From NCBI GenBank assembly GCA_049115715.1, contig JAGDZQ010000057.1, positions 16,440 to 80,439 on the forward strand: 64,000 nucleotides of DNA. Reading direction: 5' to 3'. This DNA is from JAMZMI01 sp049115715. GTDB taxonomy: Bacteria > Bacteroidota > Bacteroidia > Cytophagales > Cyclobacteriaceae. The notes under the pieces were generated by a model. The model saw nothing but the letters and a program-made list of their open reading frames with translations. It did not search any database and was not told where the DNA came from. Made by a program: the position numbers and the translations under genes. Positions 27,036 to 37,300 of the stretch are shown piece by piece; position 1 is the first letter of the stretch; the number at the start of each line of letters is the position of its first letter.

Positions 27036-29950
27036 AAATGATCATAACATTTGTGGCTTTTATTTTCTGGATATCAGCCAATGCTCAGGATAAAATGGAC
27101 TCTTTGGTCTTGCAGCTAAGGCATATGAAGGATGATACAAACAAGGTTGTTAGCCTGATTGCACTTCACGAAAAATTGAAGAACGACCAACCAGATATGG
27201 CTGCTGAATATATAGAAGAAGCGTTGGAATTGTCAAACACGATAGCCTTTCAAAAAGGAATAACTGAAAGTCAAATAGCAATAGGAGCGATGCATGAGAC
27301 ACATGGTGATTATGATAGTGCATTGTATTTTGCTGAGCAAGCTGTATTGGTTTCCGAGAAAATTGAAAACAAAAAGACCTTAATAGAAGCACTTACTTTG
27401 AAAGGCAAGGTGCTAAGATCAATGAGTAAATGGGATGAGGCTATTAAACAACACCTAAGCTGCATTGAGCTTGCCAAAGGAGACTCTGGAATAATGGCCA
27501 ATAGCTATAACCATATTGGTAGCATTTACTCGGATCTACATCAGCTCAATACCTCTTTGGAATATTACCAGCGGTGCTTGAGCCTACTACAGGGCATCAC
27601 GCGTATCAAAACGGTCGTGATTATGAATATTGGATTTGTTCATTACAGACTTAGGAATTTAGATGAAGCCAATAGGTATTTTCTTGAAAGCGTCGATATG
27701 GCAGAGTCGCTTGATGATAAATTTATAATAGCTCATGGCTATCAAAAGGTTGGACTGATAAAAAGAAAAATTGGAGAACTTGATGACGCGATAAAGTACT
27801 ACAATCTCTCTATAAAGCAGTTTGAAAAGATAAACGATCAAAGTATGATGGCTTATCTCCATCAAAATATTGGGAATGTTTTCTCGGATAAGAAAGATTA
27901 CACAACAGCTATAGAAAGATTCAAATTAAGTCTTGCTATTCAAGTGAAAATAGATGACCTCACGGGGCAGTGCTATACTTTGGAATCAATTGGTACTTGT
28001 TACAAAAAACTTGGAAGGTATAAGGAATCAGAACGTTATTTGTTAGAGGCTATTGACCTATCCACTAAAGTAGGTGTTCAATTAATACATATGGATGCTA
28101 CAGAGAGCCTAAGCGAATTGTACGCGAAACAAGGGAGGTTTGAAAAGGCGTATGCGTATCGTCTTGAGTTTCAATCAATCAAGGACAGCATTTTCAACGA
28201 AACCAAATCCAGTCAGATAGCGGAAATGGAGACTAAATACCAAACCGCAGAAAAGGTAAAAGAAATAGAACTTCTTAATTCCCAAAGGCAGATAAACGAA
28301 CTCCAATTAAGCAAGCGTGATATTCAACGCAATATCCTAATTATTGCAGTTCTGGCTGTTTTGATTTTAACATTCTTTCTATATAAAATGTATAGAATCA
28401 AAGCCAAATCAAGTGTCAAATTAGCTGAGTTGGATCAAGCAAAGACCAATTTCTTTACGAATATTTCCCACGAATTCCGAACTCCGCTTACGCTCATTTT
28501 AGGCCCTCTTGATCAAATGATTAAAAGGGAAAGAGATCCTGAGCAAATTAAGGTTTATCAAGTGATGCATAAAAATGCAAGCAGGCTTCAGGAGTTGATC
28601 AATCAACTACTCGATTTGTCCAAACTTGATTCTGGTAATATGACACTGCGAGTTCAAAAAGCCGACATTAATAATTTCATTTCAGCGCAGTGCCATTCTT
28701 TTGATTCTCTGGCTGAACAAAAGCGAATCCAATATACAATCAGTGTTTCACAGAAAGAATTACTTACAAAATTTGATAGAGATAAGGTTCAGAAGATGGT
28801 GTATAATCTGCTTTCCAATGCCTTTAAATTTACACCAGAGCAAGGAGAAATTAGTCTAAATGCCTTTTTAGAAAACGAAATGTATGTGATCTCAATCAGA
28901 GACTCTGGTAAAGGGATTACGGACGACCAATTGACGGAAATATTTAATCGCTTTCATCAGGTCAGTGAAACTCATGATAATCAAGGTAGCGGTGTAGGAT
29001 TAGCTTTAACTAAGGAATTAGTAGAACTTCATCATGGAGAAATTAAAGTAAGTAGCCAGCCTGGGCAGGGCTCTGAGTTCAAAGTTTTTCTTCCCATTGA
29101 AGATGCTATTTATGAAAAAGAAGAAGAATTAGTAGTGGAGGAAGAGCCACTCGAAATGCTACCTTTGAAGGCCATAGAATACGAAGAGTCAGAACCCAAG
29201 AGTGGATTGCCTATCATTCTAGTGGTGGATGATAATCAAGACATCAGGAAATTTATAAGAGGCATTTTTGAAAAAGAATTTACGGTAATAGAGGCTCAAG
29301 ACGGAAAAGAGGGACTGGAACAAGCAAAATGCAATGTGCCGGATTTGATTGTTTCTGATGTGATGATGCCGGGTATGGATGGCATGGAGTTCTGTTCCAA
29401 AATCAAGTCTGATGAATTGACGAGTCATGTGCCAGTGATCTTACTGACTGCCAAGGCTGGCTTTGAGAGCAAATTGGAAGGGCTTAAAACAGGAGCCGAT
29501 GACTATCTGGTTAAACCATTTGAAGAGGCAGAATTCAAAGTTCGGATCGAAAACCTACTTACTCAACGCAATCAGCTTCGTAAACGCTACTCAAAAATGA
29601 TAACGTTGGAACCTTCTGAAGTTGAGGTTAGCAATCCTGATGAAGCTTTTATTTTAAAAGCTCAACAAATCGTAGAGTACAATATTCCTAATTTTGATTT
29701 TACGGTAGAGCAGTTTCAAAAAGAGATAGGCATGAGCCGAATGCAACTTCATAGAAAGCTCAAGGCACTTGTCAATTGTTCTGCGAGCGAATTTATTAGA
29801 GATCAGAGGCTCCAGAGAGCAGCACAACTGCTGAAGAATGAGGGAGTCAATGTCTCAGAGGTAGCTTATCAATCTGGCTTTGGCAATCTCTCTTATTTTG
29901 CTAAATGCTTCAAAGAGAAGTTTGGGAAAACGCCTTCTCAGTTTTCTTAG
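27032..29950 (+). CDS. Hybrid two-component sensor/AraC-type regulator with TPR domain
   Basis: 972 residues. Signal peptide 1-18 ends N-A-Q. Periplasmic tetratricopeptide repeats span about 45-385, then a coiled coil and one membrane span (about 430-450). In the cytoplasm follow a HisKA domain with I-S-H-E-F-R-T-P-L (His480), a HATPase with N-A-F-K-F-T-P and G-S-G-V-G-L-A-L-T, a receiver with phospho-acceptor Asp776 in S-D-V-M-M-P-G-M-D-G, and an AraC helix-turn-helix (about 885-972). This is the one-protein phosphorelay plan of Bacteroidota hybrid systems, but with TPRs in place of the propeller sensor of glycan-type systems. Such proteins usually act on nearby genes; the T9SS gene at 30319 and the divergent 24029-26641 gene are candidates. 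The signal is unknown. Confidence 0.94.
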   Translation: MKMIITFVAFIFWISANAQDKMDSLVLQLRHMKDDTNKVVSLIALHEKLKNDQPDMAAEYIEEALELSNTIAFQKGITESQIAIGAMHETHGDYDSALYFAEQAVLVSEKIENKKTLIEALTLKGKVLRSMSKWDEAIKQHLSCIELAKGDSGIMANSYNHIGSIYSDLHQLNTSLEYYQRCLSLLQGITRIKTVVIMNIGFVHYRLRNLDEANRYFLESVDMAESLDDKFIIAHGYQKVGLIKRKIGELDDAIKYYNLSIKQFEKINDQSMMAYLHQNIGNVFSDKKDYTTAIERFKLSLAIQVKIDDLTGQCYTLESIGTCYKKLGRYKESERYLLEAIDLSTKVGVQLIHMDATESLSELYAKQGRFEKAYAYRLEFQSIKDSIFNETKSSQIAEMETKYQTAEKVKEIELLNSQRQINELQLSKRDIQRNILIIAVLAVLILTFFLYKMYRIKAKSSVKLAELDQAKTNFFTNISHEFRTPLTLILGPLDQMIKRERDPEQIKVYQVMHKNASRLQELINQLLDLSKLDSGNMTLRVQKADINNFISAQCHSFDSLAEQKRIQYTISVSQKELLTKFDRDKVQKMVYNLLSNAFKFTPEQGEISLNAFLENEMYVISIRDSGKGITDDQLTEIFNRFHQVSETHDNQGSGVGLALTKELVELHHGEIKVSSQPGQGSEFKVFLPIEDAIYEKEEELVVEEEPLEMLPLKAIEYEESEPKSGLPIILVVDDNQDIRKFIRGIFEKEFTVIEAQDGKEGLEQAKCNVPDLIVSDVMMPGMDGMEFCSKIKSDELTSHVPVILLTAKAGFESKLEGLKTGADDYLVKPFEEAEFKVRIENLLTQRNQLRKRYSKMITLEPSEVEVSNPDEAFILKAQQIVEYNIPNFDFTVEQFQKEIGMSRMQLHRKLKALVNCSASEFIRDQRLQRAAQLLKNEGVNVSEVAYQSGFGNLSYFAKCFKEKFGKTPSQFS

Positions 29951-30318
29951 CAGCAGTCATTTTTGTAAATTTTTACGCTTAAAATCTCCTCTGAGCTGTT
30001 TCAAATGCAGTTGTTACATCCCTTATACTCTTTGGGCGATTGGTGTTAAGTGATCACCCGCGTCTCTCATATCTTCGAATAGTATTATTAACCTGAACTC
30101 GATTATTAAGTGTCACTTAAAAACCTTTAACCGTCACTATGAGTCTTTTAGCTTTAAAATTTTGATAAAAAGACGTGATAGTCCCATGATCTCAAAGATT
30201 CCTTCGGCTTTCTCTCCCGCCATCCTTCCCTAAATCTCGGAATGACGTTTTTTTATGTAATTATAAGTCGAGCTCAGGTTATTAATAATTATTTAAATCC
30301 TAAATTTTTCTATTCGCT
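29951..30318. promoter_or_regulatory. Regulatory intergenic region with palindrome TTAAGTGTCACTTAA
   Basis: A perfect seven-base inverted repeat around one central base lies at 30106-30120. A matching half site, TTAAGTGATCAC, is at 30046-30057, 60 bases earlier, about six helical turns. This is a candidate operator for the adjacent AraC-type regulator or another dimer. A degenerate stretch at about 30193-30248 resembles one arm of the dispersed repeat at 6616. No gene is seen. Confidence 0.4.
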
Positions 30319-32820
30319 ATGAAAAAACTTAAACTAGTTATTTGTCTACTACTGATGTCCCCGGCATTAAGCAGCTGGATGGGGTTGACTGCAAGTGCAC
30401 AAAATACCGCACCCAACCTTAAAGAACCAATACCTGATCAACAAGCTTTGGAGGATCACAACTTCAACTATCAGTTTCCTGAAAGTACCTTTAATGATCC
30501 GGAGGATGACATTCTTACCTATACAGCCACGATGCAAAACGGGTTACCTCTTCCTGCATGGTTGAGTTTTGATGCTTCTACAAGAACATTTTTCGGCTCA
30601 CCAATTATTCACGATATAGGAACAGTGTTGGTTAGAGTCACAGCAAGTGATGGGCCACTTTCAGTTTATGATGATTTTACAATCACAGTCATTGAGTTCA
30701 ATGATCCACCCTATTTTAACCCTAGTTTAGGAGGATCATTAACTGTTTCTACGGGAACACAAGGGGTGGTTTATAGTCATAATTTTGGGGCTAAACCTTT
30801 CTTGGATGAGGAAGATGGACCCGGTATGACTTATACGGTAACCTACCCCGATGACACACCAGTTGATTGGCTATCTATCATCTCTACTAATCTTGGCCTT
30901 ACAGGAACACCAGATCAGAAGGATACGGGTACGATTACTTATAAATTGACTACTACTGACTCTGGAAACAAGAGCATCAGTGTGCTATTTGACATTACTG
31001 TAGCTGATGTGAATGTCAAACCTACCATTGTCAATCAAATACCTAATCAAACGGCAGATGCAGGTTCTTATTTTGAATATTCGATACCATCGAATGTCTT
31101 TGAAGACCCGGATGGAGACCCACTTACATATAGCATTTTGCTCGGAACCGCTTCTGCATGGGCCACTTTTGATCCTATAACCTTTAAAATAAGTGGTACG
31201 CCACCATCCACCAGTGCCGGAACTGCCTCCATATCGTTTCGAGCATTTGATGGAGGAACTGAAGGATTTGGAAATGCTCAGTTTGAGATCGAGGTGTTAC
31301 CAGCGATCATATGGAATGGATCAAACTGGATACCTTCTACAACACCTACGTCAGCAGACAATGTGATTCTATTTTCGGGTACTTATAACACTTCATTGCA
31401 TGGTTCGCTTGTTTGCAAGAATTTGACTATCAATTCCGGAAGGACGCTCACTGTTGATGGGAATGCAATAGTGACCGTAAATGGAGGGATAACTAACAAT
31501 GGAAGTTTGATTGTGGAGTCTGGGTCATCTTTGATCACCTATGAAGGAAATACTGTAACGGGAAATCGTGCCATTATTCAAAGAAATACACGCTATTCAG
31601 ACGGTAGATACAGCTTCGTCGGTTCGCCAGTTACGCAAATCTCTGATGTCAGAGTCTCGGACATAGGGTCAAATGTCTATACCTATGATGAAAGCATGTC
31701 CGCTCTAACCGATGATCTCTCTAGATGGCTTGCAGCAGGCCCGACCGATCAATTGGTTCCCGGTAGAGGATATACGCAAGCTAATCAGCAGTTGATTGAA
31801 TTTGTAGGGGTGCCAAATACGGGAACCATTACCTATGCTGGAAGCTATGCAAATGATGGGTGGCACTTGGTCGCTAATCCTTATTCTGCAGCCATTTTTA
31901 TCGATGATTTCTTAGATGCGAACACCAATACAACCGGAGCAGTCTATATCTGGGATGATAACGGTTCAGATACAGGAAGAGGTTCGAATAGTGATTACAT
32001 AGTCGCCAACAAAATCGGAGCAACAGATACCAATGGCCCAGACAATCAATCCAGATTTAATGATCATATTGGTTCTGCTCAGGGATTTTTTGTTCAGTTG
32101 GCGAGCACCAGCGGAGCGATCACCTTCACAGAGTCGATGCGCGTCTCGGGCAACAACGGAGATGATAATTTCTTCCGAAAGACAGAAAATGATATTCCCA
32201 CAATTCGAATCAACCTTACAAATGATCAAGGCTTATTCAAACAGACGATTGCTGGTCAGGTAGTAGGCATTTCGGATGAGAAGCTGGCAAGTGGCTTTGA
32301 TGCGCTGCTTTTTAATGCAAACTCAGATTATGCTGTCTATTCCCGGAAAGCAGGTCAGAAGTTAGCTATTCAGGGTTTTTCAAGTCAAAAAGAAGAAATA
32401 CCTCTCGGGATGAATTTAGCAGAAGCTGGGAATTATAGTCTTGAAGTAGGATCCAAAGGATTCGGATCAGAATCAGTTTATCTCCGAGACCACTTAACCG
32501 GTGAGACAATAAGTCTTACAAATGAAGCTTATGCTTTTTCAGCAAGTGAAGGTCAAACAGAGGATAGGTTTAGCCTGCTTGTGACATCATCAGTTTTGGC
32601 GGTCCATGAGCAAAAGTCAGGAATATATGCATATGATAAAGTGCTTCACATTAGGAGTTCCGATTCATTTTCCAAGACCTTTCTGCTATACAACCTGTCC
32701 GGCTCATTGGTCTTAAAGACATCAGTGTCTGACTCAAATGAAATAGACCTGAGCTATTTGCCAAATGGTATCTATTTGGTGTCAGATGGAATCGAAACGA
32801 AGAAAATTATTTTGAAATAA
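30319..32820 (+). CDS. T9SS-secreted protein with three cadherin-like Ig domains
   Basis: 833 residues. Signal peptide 1-28 ends S-A-Q. Three dystroglycan/cadherin-type Ig domains span about 30-335, each with F-x-D-P/E-x-D-x-L-T-Y and W-L/A-x-F-D motifs; related domains bind calcium or act as spacers. The shared module follows (about 335-745): N-L-T-I-N-S-G-R-T-L, R-N-T-R-Y-S-D-G-R-Y-S, W-D-D-N-G-S-D-T-G-R-G and F-F-R-K. The sorting domain (about 760-833) ends L-P-N-G-I-Y-L-V-S-D-G-I-E-T. It is the plainest version of the family and may show its minimal unit. A PID-CTERM gene follows after a 92-base gap holding an inverted repeat. Confidence 0.9.
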   Translation: MKKLKLVICLLLMSPALSSWMGLTASAQNTAPNLKEPIPDQQALEDHNFNYQFPESTFNDPEDDILTYTATMQNGLPLPAWLSFDASTRTFFGSPIIHDIGTVLVRVTASDGPLSVYDDFTITVIEFNDPPYFNPSLGGSLTVSTGTQGVVYSHNFGAKPFLDEEDGPGMTYTVTYPDDTPVDWLSIISTNLGLTGTPDQKDTGTITYKLTTTDSGNKSISVLFDITVADVNVKPTIVNQIPNQTADAGSYFEYSIPSNVFEDPDGDPLTYSILLGTASAWATFDPITFKISGTPPSTSAGTASISFRAFDGGTEGFGNAQFEIEVLPAIIWNGSNWIPSTTPTSADNVILFSGTYNTSLHGSLVCKNLTINSGRTLTVDGNAIVTVNGGITNNGSLIVESGSSLITYEGNTVTGNRAIIQRNTRYSDGRYSFVGSPVTQISDVRVSDIGSNVYTYDESMSALTDDLSRWLAAGPTDQLVPGRGYTQANQQLIEFVGVPNTGTITYAGSYANDGWHLVANPYSAAIFIDDFLDANTNTTGAVYIWDDNGSDTGRGSNSDYIVANKIGATDTNGPDNQSRFNDHIGSAQGFFVQLASTSGAITFTESMRVSGNNGDDNFFRKTENDIPTIRINLTNDQGLFKQTIAGQVVGISDEKLASGFDALLFNANSDYAVYSRKAGQKLAIQGFSSQKEEIPLGMNLAEAGNYSLEVGSKGFGSESVYLRDHLTGETISLTNEAYAFSASEGQTEDRFSLLVTSSVLAVHEQKSGIYAYDKVLHIRSSDSFSKTFLLYNLSGSLVLKTSVSDSNEIDLSYLPNGIYLVSDGIETKKIILK

Positions 32821-32897
32821 GAACTCCCCTCATGGGAGGGGTTGGGGGTGGGTTCTACAGTATTTAAACCCACCTCTAACTCCTCCATGGAGGAGAA
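32821..32897. repeat. G/C-rich inverted repeat between T9SS gene and PID-CTERM copy 2
   Basis: The left arm (about 32823-32856) carries CCCCTCATGGGAGGGG then GGGTGGGTT; the right arm (about 32866-32896) carries AACCCACCTCTAAC then CTCCATGGAG. The arms are imperfect inverted copies and each contains its own small palindrome. It is a REP-like dispersed element by appearance. Confidence 0.7.
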
Positions 32898-32912
32898 TAA
32901 AAAATAGAAACC

Positions 32913-33092
32913 ATGAAAAACATAATCATAAAAACAACCGCTTTAATGACAATACTTTCAGTGACAGTTATTCCACTACTTGCACAAGGGCCAGGCGCAC
33001 CGCCAGCCACTCCTATCGACGGGGGGCTGAGCCTACTGCTTGCAGCAGGAGGAGTTTACGGACTCAAAAAACTAAAAGAAAGTAGAAAATAG
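32913..33092 (+). CDS. Small PID-CTERM-like protein (copy 2)
   Basis: 59 codons, ATG 32913 to TAG 33090-33092. The signal peptide ends P-L-L-A-Q at residue 25. From residue 26 the sequence is almost the same as copy 1: G-P-G-A-P-P-A-T-P-I-D-G-G-L, then the L-L-L-A-A-G-G-V-Y-G segment and K-K-L-K-E-S-R-K. The signal peptide has diverged more than the rest, so selection acts on the sorting signal. The downstream flank and terminator also match copy 1, so gene plus terminator were probably duplicated together. Confidence 0.85.
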   Translation: MKNIIIKTTALMTILSVTVIPLLAQGPGAPPATPIDGGLSLLLAAGGVYGLKKLKESRK

Positions 33093-33134
33093 AGGTTTGT
33101 CAAACCTGTTTTAGGGTAGTATGGCGATTTAAAG

Positions 33135-33164
33135 AGCGGCTCTCGAAAGAGGGTCGCTTTTTTT
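33135..33164 (+). terminator. Rho-independent terminator after PID-CTERM copy 2
   Basis: Same ten-pair stem and GAAA loop as at 6979, followed by seven T. Confidence 0.85.
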
Positions 33165-33194
33165 ATTTTAAAACTGTCTTTCTACCTTTTCCAT

Positions 33195-34226
33195 GTGAAA
33201 GCAATTATAGGAAAGCTTCTTGCCAAGGGAGAGGAACATTATACAGATGATAGTGATAAGCGAAGAGTTCGAATATTCAACTTAGTAGGTTGGGGACTAG
33301 TAAGTATTGCCATTCCACCTATTTTGCTAATAACACATTTGGAAGGGAATACAAGGGAAACGTATGCTGTGGCAACAGTTTTGATTTCTTTTCTTATTGC
33401 GCTGGTTTTAAATAGAAATGGTCAAAATCAACTGGCTGTAGTTGTAGGCACTATCGTTTCAATGGTATCTATATTCTATACCATTTACATGGCAAAAGCT
33501 CAAACAGGAGCACCATATGGCTATTTAGCAATGGCTTTCTCTTTTGTTATCCTCATAAAAGGGAAAAAGAAGAAAATTTTTCTAATTGTAATATCTCTTG
33601 CTCTTTTTATCGTCACCAATTTTTATCAGCTGAAAAATCTACCATTCAGTGAGATTGAGTACTTAGCTATTATCTTCATGCTATTTATTGTGCTGTTGGT
33701 CATGATGTATTATGATCGATTAATGATCGGATATCAATTCACGATAAAAGAGCAGTCTGCATCATTGTTGAAGCTTGAGAAGGAAAAACATGAAAAGGAA
33801 ATTTTACTTAAGCAAAAAGACCTTGAAATGATTCTGGCTAGTTCTTCAGCTAGAGATGATTTGACTCAAAACCTTACCAACCAGCTAAAGGAAGTAGCAA
33901 GCTCTGACAACATAAAAAAGAACCTGAGCAAAGTAATTACGGATTTGAATTCTCATCAGGATTTAATAAGTAGGCAAACACTGATTCATCAAAACATAGC
34001 CGAAATAAATGCAGAATTCTACGATCGTCTATTGAGCGAGTTTCCTGATTTGACTAAGGCTGAAAGAGAATTGTGCGCCTATTTGAAGTTAAGTCTATCC
34101 AATAAAGAAATAGCTTCCTTAAAAAACTCAACAGAGAATTCAGTCAATGTTTCTAAAGCAAGGTTGAGAAAAAAGTTGTCTTTAGATTCCAACAAAGCAC
34201 TTTCTGCTTTTCTCCTGAATTACTGA
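33195..34226 (+). CDS. Membrane protein with C-terminal LuxR-like helix-turn-helix
   Basis: 343 residues from a GTG start; no ATG lies nearby in frame. Six hydrophobic segments span about 28-180, then a coiled coil (about 185-235) and a C-terminal helix-turn-helix (about 280-343) with T-K-A-E-R-E-L-C-A-Y-L-K-L and S-N-K-E-I-A-S-L, the LuxR/GerE pattern also seen in Bacteroidota one-component membrane regulators. No kinase or receiver domain is present. It would link a membrane signal directly to transcription. It lies between a PID-CTERM unit and the next T9SS gene, so control of these is plausible but inferred. Confidence 0.85.
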   Translation: MKAIIGKLLAKGEEHYTDDSDKRRVRIFNLVGWGLVSIAIPPILLITHLEGNTRETYAVATVLISFLIALVLNRNGQNQLAVVVGTIVSMVSIFYTIYMAKAQTGAPYGYLAMAFSFVILIKGKKKKIFLIVISLALFIVTNFYQLKNLPFSEIEYLAIIFMLFIVLLVMMYYDRLMIGYQFTIKEQSASLLKLEKEKHEKEILLKQKDLEMILASSSARDDLTQNLTNQLKEVASSDNIKKNLSKVITDLNSHQDLISRQTLIHQNIAEINAEFYDRLLSEFPDLTKAERELCAYLKLSLSNKEIASLKNSTENSVNVSKARLRKKLSLDSNKALSAFLLNY

Positions 34227-34280
34227 TCCTTCCTTTTTATTTTCCTTTTCATTGAAAAAATAGCCTTGCTACACTTTTGT

Positions 34281-34305
34281 CACTTTTAGAATTGCGCTAA
34301 AAGTG
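34281..34305. promoter_or_regulatory. Perfect inverted repeat upstream of 34395 gene
   Basis: CACTTTTAG at 34281-34289 and CTAAAAGTG at 34297-34305 are exact inverted copies around a seven-base spacer, 90 bases before the preferred ATG. There is no T tract, so an operator or 5'-UTR hairpin fits better than a terminator. Confidence 0.4.
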
Positions 34306-34394
34306 GATGCGGCTTATACGTTTGCATAACGCCTTTGGATAACCCTACCCTCATTCAAAAGCTAACTCGATTTTTGAATCATAAACTATTACAA

Positions 34395-37300
34395 ATGACA
34401 CGAACTGCTTTGCTATTTACATTATTGACTCCTTTTATCACTATCGCTCAAGAAACAGAAAACTTTGAGTGGGCATCCCAGTTTGGTGGAGCATCCAGCG
34501 ATTTCATCACCGAGATTAAACTGGATGGTGATGGTAACAGCTATGTCACAGGATATTTTAATGGAACCGTAGATTTAGACCCTGGAGCTGGTGTGATGAA
34601 TCACGTATCTAATGGGGGGGCTGATATATTTCTTGTTAAGCTTGATGACTCAGGAAATTTGCTTTGGGCTAAAAGTTACGGCTCAAGCAATATTGATAAG
34701 GGGTTCTCTCTTGCTGTCAACGACGCGGGAGATGTCTTTTTAACTGGCTTTGTAAGGGCCAATACAGACTTTAATGAGGGTGGTGTTTCAGGGCTAGTGA
34801 GTGCAGTTAATCAAGAAAAGGCATTTCTACTAAAACTCACAAGCAATGGGGATTTCCTTTGGGTAAAAAGTTTTGGAGAAAATGATAGAACAGAAGGGAA
34901 GGCACTTGAGGTTGACTCTCAAGGTCTACCTGTTTTGACTGGAATTTTTCAAGCCAATGAAGATTTTGATCCTGGTCCCGATCAAGAAATTCTTGTGCAG
35001 CAAGGAGGTGGTGATGTTTTCATTGTTAAGCTGACTTCAAACGGGGACTTAGTTTGGGCTAAGTCTATAGGTTCTTCAGATGAGGATAGCGGAGAATCTC
35101 CAAAACATCTGAGCATTGATAAGGATGACAATGTAATCATCGCTGGAGATTATTATGTTTCGATGGATGCTGATCCAGGGGAAGATTCATTTGTCTTGAC
35201 CAATCCGCTTGATGATCTACTCACTTTTTTCCTCAAGCTCGATGCAGATGGGAATTTTGTATGGGCAGGTAATTTTGAAGATGAGAATGCGACCAATGAA
35301 CCTTCGGGCTTATCTGTTGATGCAAATAACAATATTTACTTGACGGGTTATTATGGTGCCACTGCTGATTTTGACCCAGGAGCAGGAGTGTTTAACCTTC
35401 CAGCACCCAATTGGGCTGGATTCTATGTAGTAAAACTAGATGAGTCAATGAATCTGGTCTGGGCAAAAGGCATTACAAGCGATAGCGAAATAGAAAGTAC
35501 TGGTCTAGCAATAGGTAGTACGAATGTAGCAGTGATTGGAGAATTTGAAGTAACGGCGGACTTTGATCCTTCTGCAGAATCATTTACCGCCAGTTCTAGT
35601 GGTAATTTTGATGGCTTTATTTTGAATCTCAATCTAGAAGATGGTTCTTTCGGTAATGTAAAAACACTACAAGGGTCAGGCGATCAACACCCAACATCTA
35701 TTGTAATAGATAGTGAGGATATTCAATATATCACTGGAGAGTTTGAAGCTACTTCTGATCTAAATCCAGGCAGTAATGAAGCGAATTTTACTTCTGACGG
35801 TTCAATAGATGCTTTCGTATTAAAATTGAATCAATACGGAAGCTGTGAGAACCCGTTTGTAATTGAGTCGGTCGATATTGTATTGGATACCGTATTTGCT
35901 GACGCCTCCGATGGATCAGACTTTTTTGAATTTACCGTTCCGCAAGACGGATTTATTAGTTTTTCGAGCTGTCAGACTACTTTCAGTAAGGATGAATTTA
36001 TTAACGTTTACCTAGAGAGCTGTGATAATCTTTTGACCACTGTAACAACTACTTTAGAGTGCGTTGGCAATGTAGAGTGGAAAAGCCCGGTATTGGCGGG
36101 AGAAAAATACCTATTTGAGTGGGATATGGACTATTCCAATGGAGCAACAATTGATATAATCACGCCTGCCTTTTTCTACAGTGCTGGATATCAGGGATAC
36201 AATTGCGCTACAGCTATTTCAGTTGATTGCCTAGGTGAATTTGAAACGGAATTCAGACGTGTCCCTCAATGGTTTAAGTGGATTGCTCCTTCAACAGGCA
36301 CTTTCGAACTTGGTCTACCCCCTGATCATGAACAACCAGTAGATGCCGGAGGAATTGACATTTTAATGGAAGTAAAGAGTCAATGTGGAGTAAATAGCAT
36401 TGCCAACAATGATCCCGAGGACGAGTTTGTCTTTGATGAAAATGTGCAATTCTCAGCCACCGAAGGAGAAGATTACTTTTTTCTATTTCAAAATTATGGT
36501 TATGTCACCACAGAAAATGATCCATTGCTCCTACAAATAGTAGAGCAGGGAGTAACCCCAATGGAGACTCTTGAAGTGGAGATCAAAGATGTTTTTAGTA
36601 ATGGTGTAATGCTCGTTGCGAGCGATGGAACAGGAACGTATCAATGGTTTGATGCAGCTGCTGACCTTGAAGTAGACGGGGCTATTTACTCTCGCTTTAA
36701 GCCGACTGTCAATGGAAGCTACTATGCGCAGCTCACTAATGGAAATTGCGAACTCACATCAGAAGTAGCCCAGGTAACACTCAATAATGGATCAGGAGTT
36801 GATTGTACCGATCCATTCGTGATTGAATTTGCAGGAGAGTCTGTATTGGACACGCTCGTAATTGATGGCTCTAATGGGGCAGATTACTATGAATTTACTG
36901 TGCCAGCGAATGGCTATATGGCTGTTTCTTCCTGCCGTGCAAATGATTCAGATAGTGATCATTATATACAAGCCTATTTTGATAGTGGTTGTGCGGTTCA
37001 GATTTCTGGAACCATAGATGACTGTGATGGTCACTTTGATATGGAAATGCCCGTTTTTGAAGGAGATGTATTAGGCTTGGAGATAGGGATTGATCCTAAT
37101 GAACCTGCCGAAAATCAGGTAGATCAATTGTTTGATGTTGTTTTCTATTTCCGCGAAGGATTGGAAGGAACGAGCTGTGATGTAGCACAAACAATCAATT
37201 GCCTAGGTGATTTTGAAGTAGATCTTAGAGGAGCTGAACAATGGTTTGTATGGACTTCTCCAGAAGCTGGAGAGTATGATATTTCACTAGCTGCGGGTGC

